Positions 1 through 6,571 of a stretch of DNA of 6,606 nt are shown piece after piece (the first letter of the stretch is position 1; every line of letters begins with the position of its first letter). A model generated the notes under the pieces. That model was not told the origin of the DNA, ran no database searches, and saw only the letters and a list, made by a program, of their open reading frames with translations. Location of the stretch: positions 1-6,606 of the forward strand of contig JANNGZ010000113.1 in NCBI GenBank assembly GCA_031404155.1. The letters are read 5' to 3'. The DNA comes from JANNGZ01 sp031404155 (GTDB lineage Bacteria; Pseudomonadota; Gammaproteobacteria; Burkholderiales; Burkholderiaceae_C). The position numbers and the translations under genes were made by a program.

Positions 1-2994
1 CAGCGACGCCGGCTCTTCCATCAGTTCGAGCTTGCCGGCCTCGATCTTGGAGAAGTCGAGCACGTCGTCGATCAGGCGCAGCAGCGACTTGCTCGACTCG
101 CGCACCGTGTCCACCGTCTCCTGCTGCTCGGCGTCCAGCGGGCTCAGGCGCAGCAGTTCGAGCAGGCCGATCACCGCGTTCATCGGGGTGCGGATTTCGT
201 GGCTCATCACTGCCAGGAAGGCGCTCTTGGCCTGGCTGCCCGCCTCGGCGGCGTCCTTGGCCACACGCAGTTCGCGCTCGGCCAGCTTTCGCTCGGTGAT
301 GTCGGTGAAGGTGGTCACCCGGCTGCCGTCGGGCATCTGCATCGCGCGCACTTCCAGTGCGCTGCCGTCCGCCAGCTCACGCTCAGCCCGGTGCGGCGCG
401 GGGTCGCGGGCGCGCGCCATTCGTGCGGCAACCAGCGAGGCCACATCGCCCGGCCCGTAGACACCGCGTTCGGCGTGATAGCGAAACAGGTTCTGCATCG
501 AACTGCCCGGTTTGAGAAAGCCGTCCGGCAGGCGCTGCAGTTTGACGCTCGCGTCGTTTGCAACGACGAAGTTCAGGTCCCTGTCAACCAACGCCACACC
601 CACCGGCAGTGCATCCAGCAGCGCCTGCAGAAACTCCGCGTGCTCGCGGTTCCTGCGCTCGCTCTCCCTCAGCACGGCTACGGCCCGGTGGCGCTCGGTG
701 ACGTCGGTGTAGGTGGTCACCATGCTGCCATCGGCCAGGGGCACTCCGCGAACTTCGATCGCGGTGCCATCGGGTCGCTGACGTTCGAACCGATGTGCCC
801 TGGGCTGTTGCGCCAACGCCTGCCGCTGGGCGACGAGCGCTTGCGAGTCGCCGGGCCCGTATTCGCCTCGCGCCGCGTTGTAGCGGAAGACATTCTCCAG
901 CGCGGCACCCCTTCCGAACACCTCGGCCGGCAAGTCCAGCAGCTGCAGGCTGGCCTGGTTGGCGACCGCGACATTCAGGTGCCGGTCGGTCAGCGAAACG
1001 CCCACCGGCAGCGCGTCGAGCAGCGCCTGCAGGAACTCGGCGTGTTCCCGGCTCTTGAGCGCGCTCTCGCGCAGCGCCAACTCGGCCATCTTGCGCTCGG
1101 TGATGTCGATCACGATCGTCACCAGGCCGCCATCGGGCAAGACAATGCCGCGGGTTTCGAGCACGCGGCCGTCGGGCTGTTCGCGCTCGAAGCGGTGCGG
1201 TTTCGGCTGGCGCGCCAGCGCGATTCGTTCGGCGACCAGCGCTTGCCTGTCGCCGGGCCCGTAAACGCCGCGGTCGGCGTAATGTCGGAAGATGCTCTCC
1301 AGCGAGGCCCCGGGCCGGGCCAGCTCTGCCGGCAGGTCCAGCAGCCTGAGCTTGGCTTCGTTGAAGACGACCACCCGGAGGTTCTTGTCCACCAGCGAGA
1401 CACCCACCGGCAACTCGTCCAGCAGCGTCTGCAGGAATGCGGCGTGTTCGCGGTTCCGGGTCTCGCTGTCGCGCAGCGTGCGCTCCGCGGCCTTGGCCGC
1501 GGTCACGTCGCGCAAGACGCTCACCTGTCCGTTGAGCCGGCCGTCGTCGTCGAACAACGGCGCGGTGCGCACCGATACATCGGTCCATTGCCCGGTTTTG
1601 TTCGCACGCTGATCTTCGAACTCGGCGCGGTCGCCGGCGCGTATGCGGGCCCGGATCTTGGCCAGCTCCTGTTCCGTCCGGCCGCTCAGGTGCAGCGAGC
1701 GCAGCGGCTGGCCGATGGCCTCGGCCGCGCGGTAGCCGCTGAGGCGCTCGGCACCCTGGTTCCAGTAGGTGATGTTGCCGTCGAGGTCGCGGGCGTGAAT
1801 CGCATCGGTCGATTGTTCGACCATCGTGGCCAGCACGCGGTTGCGCGCCTGGACTTCGCGCAGCCTGGTGTCCTCGCGCAGGCGGTCGCTGATGTCGCTC
1901 AGGTAGAGGGCGAGGAAGAGTTTGTCGCCGACGCGAACGTCGGAGATCGCCACCTCGGCTTGAAAGCGGCTGCCATCCTGGCGCTGGGCCGTCATCTCAA
2001 AACGCTTGCCGAGGCGGCGGGGCGTACCACTCGCGATCAGCCGGCGCGCCCGCTCGATGTAGGCCTGGCGATGCTCCGGCGGGAGGATCAAATCGGCCAG
2101 GGGGCGCCCGAGCGCGTCGGCGCGCCGCAGGCCGAAGGTGCGCTCGGCGGCGGGGTTGAATTCGGTCACCACGCCTTGCGCATCGGCAGTGAGGATGCAG
2201 TCGTGCGCCGCGTTCAGGATCGCCGAAGTGCGCGCTTCTTCGAATGCTAGGTTCATGGCCCGGCGGCCGAGTTCGTCGCTCGCGTTTTGAAGTTGCTCCG
2301 ACGCCACCCGGCCCTGGGCATCCTGGCGCCGCAGGATGCGGTCGGCCCGCAGCACGATGAGAAAGAGGATGCCGTAGAGCAGCAGGAGAACCGCCAACAC
2401 GCCGGCGACGACGGTGCGCTCGGTCGCCTCGATCCGGCTGAGCAACGGCGTGACGTCCTGGTAGAGCTCGAAGACGGCCACGATTTCTTCAGACCCGCGG
2501 GCGCGCAAGGGTGTGAAGCTGGAAAGCACACCGCGGTTCGCGAGCTCGTTGTCGAAAGCGCTGACGTGATCCCGCTGCGTGATCTCGCTCACGGTACGGC
2601 CGGCTTTGGCGGCGGCGAACCCGCCATGGGTGCGCTTGTTTTCGCCGGTCTGACGCGGGTCGCTCGAATACACGGTGCGACCGTCCAGGCTGAACAGCTT
2701 GACCTTGACGACCGAGGTGCCCGCAACCGCGGCGCCGATCGCAACGTGCAGGGCTTCGGTGCGGGGATCGGCCCGCAGTTGCTCGTCGGACAAGGCAGGC
2801 GCGGCCCGCAGCAACGGCTTCCAGACATCCTCGAATTTGTTGGCGACGATCCGGGTCAGGTCGACGCTGTTCATCTCCTCGAACCGGAGGATGTCTTCCT
2901 TGGCAGCCCAGCTGTAGAACGCGCTCAAGCCGATCGACGCGGCAACGATCGACAGCAGGCTGGCGATCGAGAAGTAATGCAGGAGCCTGAACAT
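1..2994 (-). CDS. Membrane-bound multi-PAS sensor histidine kinase, 3' end beyond the window
   Basis: Inner-membrane signalling kinase, probably hybrid type; 998 codons are visible and the frame is still open at position 1. Domains in order: membrane segment about residues 4-28; periplasmic region 32-194 that looks Cache/PDC-like (LFSLDGRTVYSSDP at 100-113); membrane segment 195-215; a charged coiled linker with no obvious HAMP; PAS at about 255-372; PAS at about 386-500; three PAS_7-type units at 508-641, 642-775 and 776-909, each with a YGPGD motif and ending in a TD(I/V)TER-like motif; then a HisKA domain with phosphoacceptor His932 in SHEIRTPMN and FSKIEAGK at 981-988. The ATPase domain, receivers and Hpt are not visible, so 'hybrid' is inferred from the HisKA subtype only. 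ATG at 2994 is chosen because an in-frame TAG lies five codons upstream and GGAG (complement of 3004-3007) sits 9 bases before it. The signal sensed and the partner regulator are unknown. It is transcribed away from gmk. Confidence 0.95.
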   Translation of the reverse strand, partial: MFRLLHYFSIASLLSIVAASIGLSAFYSWAAKEDILRFEEMNSVDLTRIVANKFEDVWKPLLRAAPALSDEQLRADPRTEALHVAIGAAVAGTSVVKVKLFSLDGRTVYSSDPRQTGENKRTHGGFAAAKAGRTVSEITQRDHVSAFDNELANRGVLSSFTPLRARGSEEIVAVFELYQDVTPLLSRIEATERTVVAGVLAVLLLLYGILFLIVLRADRILRRQDAQGRVASEQLQNASDELGRRAMNLAFEEARTSAILNAAHDCILTADAQGVVTEFNPAAERTFGLRRADALGRPLADLILPPEHRQAYIERARRLIASGTPRRLGKRFEMTAQRQDGSRFQAEVAISDVRVGDKLFLALYLSDISDRLREDTRLREVQARNRVLATMVEQSTDAIHARDLDGNITYWNQGAERLSGYRAAEAIGQPLRSLHLSGRTEQELAKIRARIRAGDRAEFEDQRANKTGQWTDVSVRTAPLFDDDGRLNGQVSVLRDVTAAKAAERTLRDSETRNREHAAFLQTLLDELPVGVSLVDKNLRVVVFNEAKLRLLDLPAELARPGASLESIFRHYADRGVYGPGDRQALVAERIALARQPKPHRFEREQPDGRVLETRGIVLPDGGLVTIVIDITERKMAELALRESALKSREHAEFLQALLDALPVGVSLTDRHLNVAVANQASLQLLDLPAEVFGRGAALENVFRYNAARGEYGPGDSQALVAQRQALAQQPRAHRFERQRPDGTAIEVRGVPLADGSMVTTYTDVTERHRAVAVLRESERRNREHAEFLQALLDALPVGVALVDRDLNFVVANDASVKLQRLPDGFLKPGSSMQNLFRYHAERGVYGPGDVASLVAARMARARDPAPHRAERELADGSALEVRAMQMPDGSRVTTFTDITERKLAERELRVAKDAAEAGSQAKSAFLAVMSHEIRTPMNAVIGLLELLRLSPLDAEQQETVDTVRESSKSLLRLIDDVLDFSKIEAGKLELMEEPASL
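268..1473 (-). repeat. Three tandem 402-bp units encoding PAS_7-type domains
   Basis: Within the kinase gene, units at 1473-1072, 1071-670 and 669-268 each encode exactly 134 residues with no insertion or deletion between copies. Each starts R(D/E)S with REHA(A/E)FLQ shortly after, continues LLD(A/E)LPVGV, contains an RG(V/E)YGPGD core, and ends in a D(I/V)TER coil that leads straight into the next unit. By hand count, units 2 and 3 share about 77 of 134 residues (about 57%). PAS_7 (Pfam PF12860) is assigned from the GPGD and PHRFER(E/Q)-type pattern I recall for that family, not from a search. The coil between units probably acts as a rigid signalling helix. Confidence 0.9.
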
Positions 2995-3001
2995 GTTCAG
3001 G
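2986..3001 (-). promoter_or_regulatory. Perfect 16-bp palindrome centred on the kinase start codon
   Basis: CCTGAACATGTTCAGG reads the same on both strands and covers the kinase ATG (2994-2992). In the mRNA it can form a 6-bp stem with a CAUG loop that holds the AUG. The ribosome-binding site GGAG lies outside it, 9 bases before the ATG. It could be an operator for a dimeric regulator, a translational hairpin, or chance. It does not fit LexA boxes: CTG-N8-CAG rather than CTGT-N8-ACAG, and GAAC-N2-GTTC rather than GAAC-N4-GTTC. Confidence 0.4.
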
Positions 3002-3318
3002 CGCTCCGTCTAACGGCGCAGCTTCGCGCTCGCCGGCATCGGCCGACAATGTGCGGCGTCGGGGCCGTTCTCGTCCGGCACCTGGCCGTGATTGCGTGTC
3101 GGGTCGCGGGCATTTGTGGTGGTGGGAGTGGCACACCATCACTATCGGCGGGCTCGCGCCGAATCCCGGATGAGCGACCGCACTCCGCTTGCGGTATCGG
3201 GCACTTTTCGAGCCTTCGCTGGCCTTTGAGGGCCGCCGAAACCTTGCTCGCAGCAGGTGCTTCGGTCGATGGCGAGCTCGTCGCCCGCCCGGCAGGCGCA
3301 TCGGTGAGAATTGCGACG
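2995..3318. other. Divergent intergenic region between the kinase gene and gmk, no gene seen
   Basis: These 324 bases separate two divergently transcribed genes and should carry both promoters. I see no credible reading frame: those that cross it are frame-shifted or antisense companions of gmk and the kinase gene. Only poor -35/-10 matches are present (for example TTGTGG at 3114 and CACTAT at 3140, spaced too far apart), so I do not annotate a promoter. The kinase ribosome-binding site lies at its left end and the weak gmk one at its right end (GGTGAG, 3303-3308). Confidence 0.6.
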
Positions 3319-3939
3319 ATGGAAACGCCAGGCAATCTGTTCGTCGTCGCGGCGCCCAGCGGGGCAGGCAAGTCCAGCCTGGTCAAGGCGCTGATGGAGC
3401 TGGACTCGCACCTCTCGGTGTCGGTCTCGCACACCACGCGCGCGCCGCGCGGGCAGGAGCAGGACGGCCGCGAATACCAATTTATCGACGAGGCCGCGTT
3501 TCGCGCCATGGTCGACCGCGCCGAGTTTTTCGAGTGGGCGCAGGTGCACGGCCACCTCTACGGCACCTCCCGGGTCGGCCTGCAGGCGCGCCTGGCCGCG
3601 GGCGAGGACGTGGTGCTCGAGATCGACTGGCAGGGGGCCTTGCAAATCAAGCAGATCTTCGCCCACGCGGTGCTGATCTTCATCCTGCCTCCGAGCTGGG
3701 AAGAACTGGAGATGCGGCTGCGCCGGCGCGGCGAAGACCGGCCCGAGACCATCGCGCAGCGCCTGGCCAATGCACGCACCGAGGTGGCTCACGCCCGGCA
3801 CTTCGACTTCGTTATAATCAACGCTGTCTTCGAGACGGCGCTTTTCGACCTCAAAACCGTCGTCCATTCGCAGCGACTGAAGTACGCCGCGCAGCGCAGG
3901 AACCGCTCCCAGGTTTTCTCCGCACTCAACCTGATCTGA
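3319..3939 (+). CDS. gmk: Guanylate kinase
   Basis: Cytosolic enzyme that transfers phosphate from ATP to GMP (or dGMP), giving GDP and supplying GTP and (p)ppGpp synthesis. The 206-residue length is normal for bacterial Gmk. Visible motifs: P-loop APSGAGKS at residues 12-19; the GMP-binding SHTTRAPRGQEQDGREY stretch at 37-53; EFFEWAQVHGHLYGTS at 69-84; EIDWQGA at 101-107; lid-region arginines in RLRRRGEDRPE at 133-143; and FVIIN at 164-168. ATG at 3319 is chosen because MxxxGNLFVVAAPSGAGKSS matches the usual start of the family and GGTGAG lies 10 bases upstream. The frame stays open far upstream (to about 2287), but that part is antisense to the kinase gene and not coding. An in-frame GTG at 3304 is a less likely start. 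rpoZ follows after 22 bases. The rare codon ATA at 3814-3816 lies within a promoter-like TATAAT. Confidence 0.97.
   Translation: METPGNLFVVAAPSGAGKSSLVKALMELDSHLSVSVSHTTRAPRGQEQDGREYQFIDEAAFRAMVDRAEFFEWAQVHGHLYGTSRVGLQARLAAGEDVVLEIDWQGALQIKQIFAHAVLIFILPPSWEELEMRLRRRGEDRPETIAQRLANARTEVAHARHFDFVIINAVFETALFDLKTVVHSQRLKYAAQRRNRSQVFSALNLI
3813..3818 (+). promoter_or_regulatory. Candidate internal promoter (-10 TATAAT) for rpoZ
   Basis: A perfect TATAAT lies in the 3' part of gmk, spelled by codons GTT-ATA-ATC of the FVIIN motif. Transcription would start near 3825, leaving a leader of about 137 bases before rpoZ. No good -35 is seen at the right distance (CACGCC at 3790-3795 for a 17-base spacer), so the call rests on the -10 and on use of the uncommon ATA codon in a GC-rich gene. 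Activity is inferred. Confidence 0.4.
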
Positions 3940-3961
3940 CCACCCTGAAAGCACCCGCCAC

Positions 3962-4165
3962 ATGGCTCGCATCACCGTCGAAGATTGCCTGTCCAAAATC
4001 CCGAACCGCTTCCAGTTGGTGCTCGCCGCAACCTACCGCGCACGCATGCTGAGCCAGGGCCACACGCCGAAGATCGAAACCAAGAACAAGCCAGGTGTGA
4101 CAGCGCTGCGTGAAATCGCGGCCGGCGAGGTCGGCATCGAGATGCTGCGCAAGGTTCCGATATGA
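3962..4165 (+). CDS. rpoZ: DNA-directed RNA polymerase omega subunit
   Basis: Omega wraps the C-terminal tail of beta' and helps assembly of RNA polymerase. In proteobacteria, omega and beta' together form one of the two ppGpp-binding sites. The 67-residue product is full length for betaproteobacteria. The N-terminus MARITVEDCLSKIPNRF and the core LAATYRARMLSQGHTPKIE are family signatures, and MARI is the part that takes part in ppGpp binding in E. coli. The C-terminus GVTALREIAAGEVGIEMLRK is also typical. The ribosome-binding site is weak (GAAAG at 3947-3951, 10 bases before ATG), so translation may partly depend on coupling to gmk, whose stop lies 22 bases upstream. It ends with the uncommon Ile codon ATA before TGA. 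It sits between gmk and spoT, as in E. coli, with a terminator after it. Confidence 0.98.
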   Translation: MARITVEDCLSKIPNRFQLVLAATYRARMLSQGHTPKIETKNKPGVTALREIAAGEVGIEMLRKVPI

Positions 4166-4178
4166 ACAGAGGGAAAGC

Positions 4179-4196
4179 GGGACGCCCTTGGCGCCC
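4179..4196 (+). other. Imperfect hairpin after rpoZ, sequence-related to the terminator downstream
   Basis: GGGACGCC and GGCGCCC pair around a CTT loop with one A-C mismatch, and TTACCTTTTGTTTT follows (4197-4210). The core GGACGCCCTTGGCGCCC differs at only two positions from GGACGCCCCTGGCGTCC at 4240-4256. It may be a weak first terminator, an mRNA 3'-end stabiliser, or one copy of a short dispersed repeat. Confidence 0.5.
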
Positions 4197-4235
4197 TTAC
4201 CTTTTGTTTTGAGGGGCGCTTCTGCACCTTCCCAG

Positions 4236-4261
4236 AAACGGACGCCCCTGGCGTCCGTTTT
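4236..4261 (+). terminator. Rho-independent terminator between rpoZ and spoT
   Basis: AAACGGACGCC (4236-4246) and GGCGTCCGTTT (4250-4260) form a perfect 11-bp stem with a CCT loop, ending in TTTT (4258-4261). The A-rich left arm would also let it work weakly in the other direction. It lies 70 bases after the rpoZ stop and 42 before the spoT start, so it probably ends the gmk-rpoZ transcript in part or in full. The T-tract is short, so some read-through is possible. Confidence 0.75.
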
Positions 4262-4288
4262 GCATTGAGAACGCAGTTTTCCTTGCCC

Positions 4289-4297
4289 TGCTAAATT
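4289..4297 (+). promoter_or_regulatory. Candidate extended -10 promoter for spoT, possibly leaderless
   Basis: TGCTAAATT gives the TGn extension plus TAAATT, four of six matches to TATAAT. If the hexamer's last T (4297) is -7, transcription starts at 4304, the A of the spoT ATG. No purine-rich ribosome-binding site precedes that ATG. A TTGAGA at 4265-4270 is 21 bases from TAAATT, too far for a normal -35, though extended -10 promoters depend less on one. This is a prediction from spacing only. Confidence 0.35.
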
Positions 4298-4303
4298 GCG
4301 GCC

Positions 4304-6571
4304 ATGGGCATTCGCTCCTTTGCCGTTGATTTGCTGCCGAGCGCGCTGCAGGGGGTGGCGCGTGGCACGGCGCAAAAACCGAAGGACGACGCGGCCGCGG
4401 CTTCCTTCGCGGTACTGGTCGACAAGCTCGCCTACCTCGGCAAGGCCGACCTGAAAAAGGTGCGCGAGGCCTACAGGTTCGCCGATGAGGCGCACCTGGG
4501 CCAGTTCCGCGCCAGCGGCGAGCCCTACATCACCCACCCGATCGCGGTGGCCGGCCTTTGCGCCGACTGGAAGCTCGATACGCAGGCGATCATGGCCGCG
4601 CTGATGCACGACGCGATGGAGGATTGCGGCATCACCAAGGCCGAGCTGATCGAGCGTTTCGGCGCGCCGACGGCCGAGCTGGTGGACGGCCTGACCAAGC
4701 TCGACAAGCTGCACTTCAACACCCGCGAGGAGGGCCAGGCCGAGTCCTTCCGCAAGATGCTGCTGGCGATGTCGCGCGACGTGCGCGTGATCCTGATCAA
4801 GCTCGCCGACCGCCTGCACAACATGCGCACGCTCGGCGCCAAGACGCTGGAGAAACGCCAGCGCATCGCGCAGGAGACGATCGACATCTACGCCCCGATC
4901 GCGCACCGCCTGGGCCTGAACCAGAGCTACCGCGAGCTGCAGGAGCTGTCCTTCGAGCAGCTCTTCCCCTGGCGGCACGGCGCGCTGTCCAAGGCCTTGC
5001 AACGGGCTCGCGGCAACCGGCGCGACATCGTCGAGCGGGTGCAGCGCGATGTCGAAAAGGCCTTCGCCGTGGCCAAGCTGAAGGCCAAGGTGTTCGGCCG
5101 CGAGAAAACGGTGTATTCGATCTACCGCAAGATGCGCGAGAAACACTCCAGCTTCGCGCAGGTCAACGACATCTTCGGCTTTCGCATCGTGGTGAGCACG
5201 CTGCCCGAGTGTTATCTCGCGATGGGCGTGCTGCACCAGCTCTACAAGCCGGTGCCCGGGCGCTTCAAGGACTTCATCGCGATCCCCAAGTCCAACGGCT
5301 ACCAGTCGCTGCACACCACGCTGGTGAGCCCGCTGGGCACCGCGGTGGAGTTCCAGATGCGCACCGAGCCGATGAACGCGGTGGCCGAAACCGGCATCGC
5401 CGCGCACTGGATGTACAAAACCGGCCAGAAGACGCCCGACGAGGCACAGCGCCTGGGAGCGATGTGGCTGCAATCGCTGATCGACATCCAGGACGACACC
5501 CGCGACTCGGCCGAGTTCCTCGAGCACGTGAAGATCGACCTCTTCCCCGACGCGGTCTATGTCTTCACCCCGGCAAGCAAGATCCTGGCGCTGCCGCGCG
5601 GCGCCACGCCGGTGGACTTTGCCTACGCGATCCACTCCGACGTGGGCGACCGCTGCGTCGGCGCCACCGTCAACGGCGAGCCGGTGGCGCTGCGCACCGA
5701 GCTGAAAAGCGGCGACGTTGTGCATGTGAACACCGCGCCCAACGCGCGGCCGAACCCGGGCTGGCTCAACTTCGTTCGCACCGGCCGCGCACGCTCCAAG
5801 ATCCGCCACTACCTGAAGACGATGGAGCAGGAAGAGTCGCGCGCGCTGGGCGAAAAGCTGCTGGTGCAGTCGCTGCGCGCCGAAGGCCTGCCGATGCCCT
5901 CCGGCGAAGGCGAGAACGAGGCCCTCTGGCAGCAGATCACCCGCTGGAGCGGCAACCGCAGCCGCGGCGAGCTGATGGTGGACATCGGCCTCGGCCGCAA
6001 GATCGCCAACATCGTCGCCAAGCGCATGGCCAAGCTGATGGCCGAACGCGGCACCCGCCCCGACCCGCTCACGCTCACCCTCGGCCGTTATGCCAGCGAC
6101 GACGACGCCGCACCCACCCAGGGCCATGTGACGATCGACGGCAGCGAAGGCGCCTCGGTGCAGCTCGCGAGCTGCTGCCGCCCGATTCCCGGCGACGAGA
6201 TCGTCGGCTACCTCGGGCGCGGCGAAGGCCTCACCATCCACACCGCCGAATGCGGCGTCGGCAAGCGCCTGTTCGAGCGCGACAGCGAACGCTGGATGCC
6301 GGTGGAGTGGTCCGAGGAACCCAGGCATGCCTTCGAGACCGGCGTGCTGATGAGCCTGCGCAACGAAAAGGGCGCGCTGGCACGCGTGGCTGCCGCGGTA
6401 AGCGCGGCCGAGGCCGACATCACCCATATCGACATGGGCGAACAAGGCAACAGCGACACCGCCGACATGCGCCTCACCGTGGCGGTGCGCGACCGCCTGC
6501 ACCTGGCCGAAGTGCTGCGCACCCTGAAGCGCGCGCCGGCGGTGCTGGTGGTGCACCGCATCCGGCCCTGA
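4304..6571 (+). CDS. spoT: Bifunctional (p)ppGpp synthetase/hydrolase, SpoT/Rel family
   Basis: Cytosolic stringent-response enzyme that makes (p)ppGpp from GTP/GDP plus ATP and hydrolyses it back. The 755-residue product is full length for long RSH proteins. Domains: a variable N-terminus (1-34); an HD hydrolase with His78, HD at 102-103, ED at 106-107 and Asp169 in KLADRLHNMR, all intact; a synthetase at about 255-372 with YSIYRKM (271-277), NDIFGFR (288-294), RFKD (320-323), YQSLHTT (333-339) and AETGIAAHWMYK; TGS at about 413-477 with His444; a helical region; a Cys-rich zinc-finger-like domain with Cys624, Cys625, His646 and Cys650; and a C-terminal ACT domain at about 665-755. RFKD rather than RelA's EFDD, plus the intact HD site, marks the bifunctional class. 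ATG at 4304 is the first start after an in-frame TAA (4292-4294). It has no clear ribosome-binding site, so GTG at codon 18 is a weaker alternative. A terminator separates it from rpoZ. Confidence 0.97.
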   Translation: MGIRSFAVDLLPSALQGVARGTAQKPKDDAAAASFAVLVDKLAYLGKADLKKVREAYRFADEAHLGQFRASGEPYITHPIAVAGLCADWKLDTQAIMAALMHDAMEDCGITKAELIERFGAPTAELVDGLTKLDKLHFNTREEGQAESFRKMLLAMSRDVRVILIKLADRLHNMRTLGAKTLEKRQRIAQETIDIYAPIAHRLGLNQSYRELQELSFEQLFPWRHGALSKALQRARGNRRDIVERVQRDVEKAFAVAKLKAKVFGREKTVYSIYRKMREKHSSFAQVNDIFGFRIVVSTLPECYLAMGVLHQLYKPVPGRFKDFIAIPKSNGYQSLHTTLVSPLGTAVEFQMRTEPMNAVAETGIAAHWMYKTGQKTPDEAQRLGAMWLQSLIDIQDDTRDSAEFLEHVKIDLFPDAVYVFTPASKILALPRGATPVDFAYAIHSDVGDRCVGATVNGEPVALRTELKSGDVVHVNTAPNARPNPGWLNFVRTGRARSKIRHYLKTMEQEESRALGEKLLVQSLRAEGLPMPSGEGENEALWQQITRWSGNRSRGELMVDIGLGRKIANIVAKRMAKLMAERGTRPDPLTLTLGRYASDDDAAPTQGHVTIDGSEGASVQLASCCRPIPGDEIVGYLGRGEGLTIHTAECGVGKRLFERDSERWMPVEWSEEPRHAFETGVLMSLRNEKGALARVAAAVSAAEADITHIDMGEQGNSDTADMRLTVAVRDRLHLAEVLRTLKRAPAVLVVHRIRP

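Noticed and set aside
584..1588. 334-codon Arg/Ala-rich minus-strand frame
   Set aside because: It is a frame-shifted shadow of the kinase's PAS_7 repeats; the real frame on the same strand carries the PAS and HisKA motifs without interruption.
199..2250. 683-codon plus-strand open frame
   Set aside because: It is antisense to the kinase gene. Its internal repetition (HRQ...QQRLQ-like peptides) mirrors the PAS_7 repeats, and it shows no recognisable domain. Long antisense frames are expected at this GC content.
2986..3001. LexA/SOS box at the kinase start
   Set aside because: The spacing fits neither the proteobacterial CTGT-N8-ACAG box nor the Gram-positive GAAC-N4-GTTC box.
2287..3318. 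In-frame upstream extension of gmk to a 550-residue protein
   Set aside because: The extra 344 codons are antisense to the kinase gene or intergenic and resemble nothing. Guanylate kinases start near 3319, where a plausible ribosome-binding site exists.
3189..4052. 287-codon plus-strand frame across gmk and the start of rpoZ
   Set aside because: It is a shifted reading of gmk with strongly Arg/Gly-biased composition and no domain; it ends inside rpoZ.
3926..6556. 876-codon minus-strand open frame opposite spoT
   Set aside because: It runs antisense to all of spoT, rpoZ and the terminator, is rich in His, Ala, Val and Gly as GC-driven shadows are, and has no family signature, while spoT is unmistakable.
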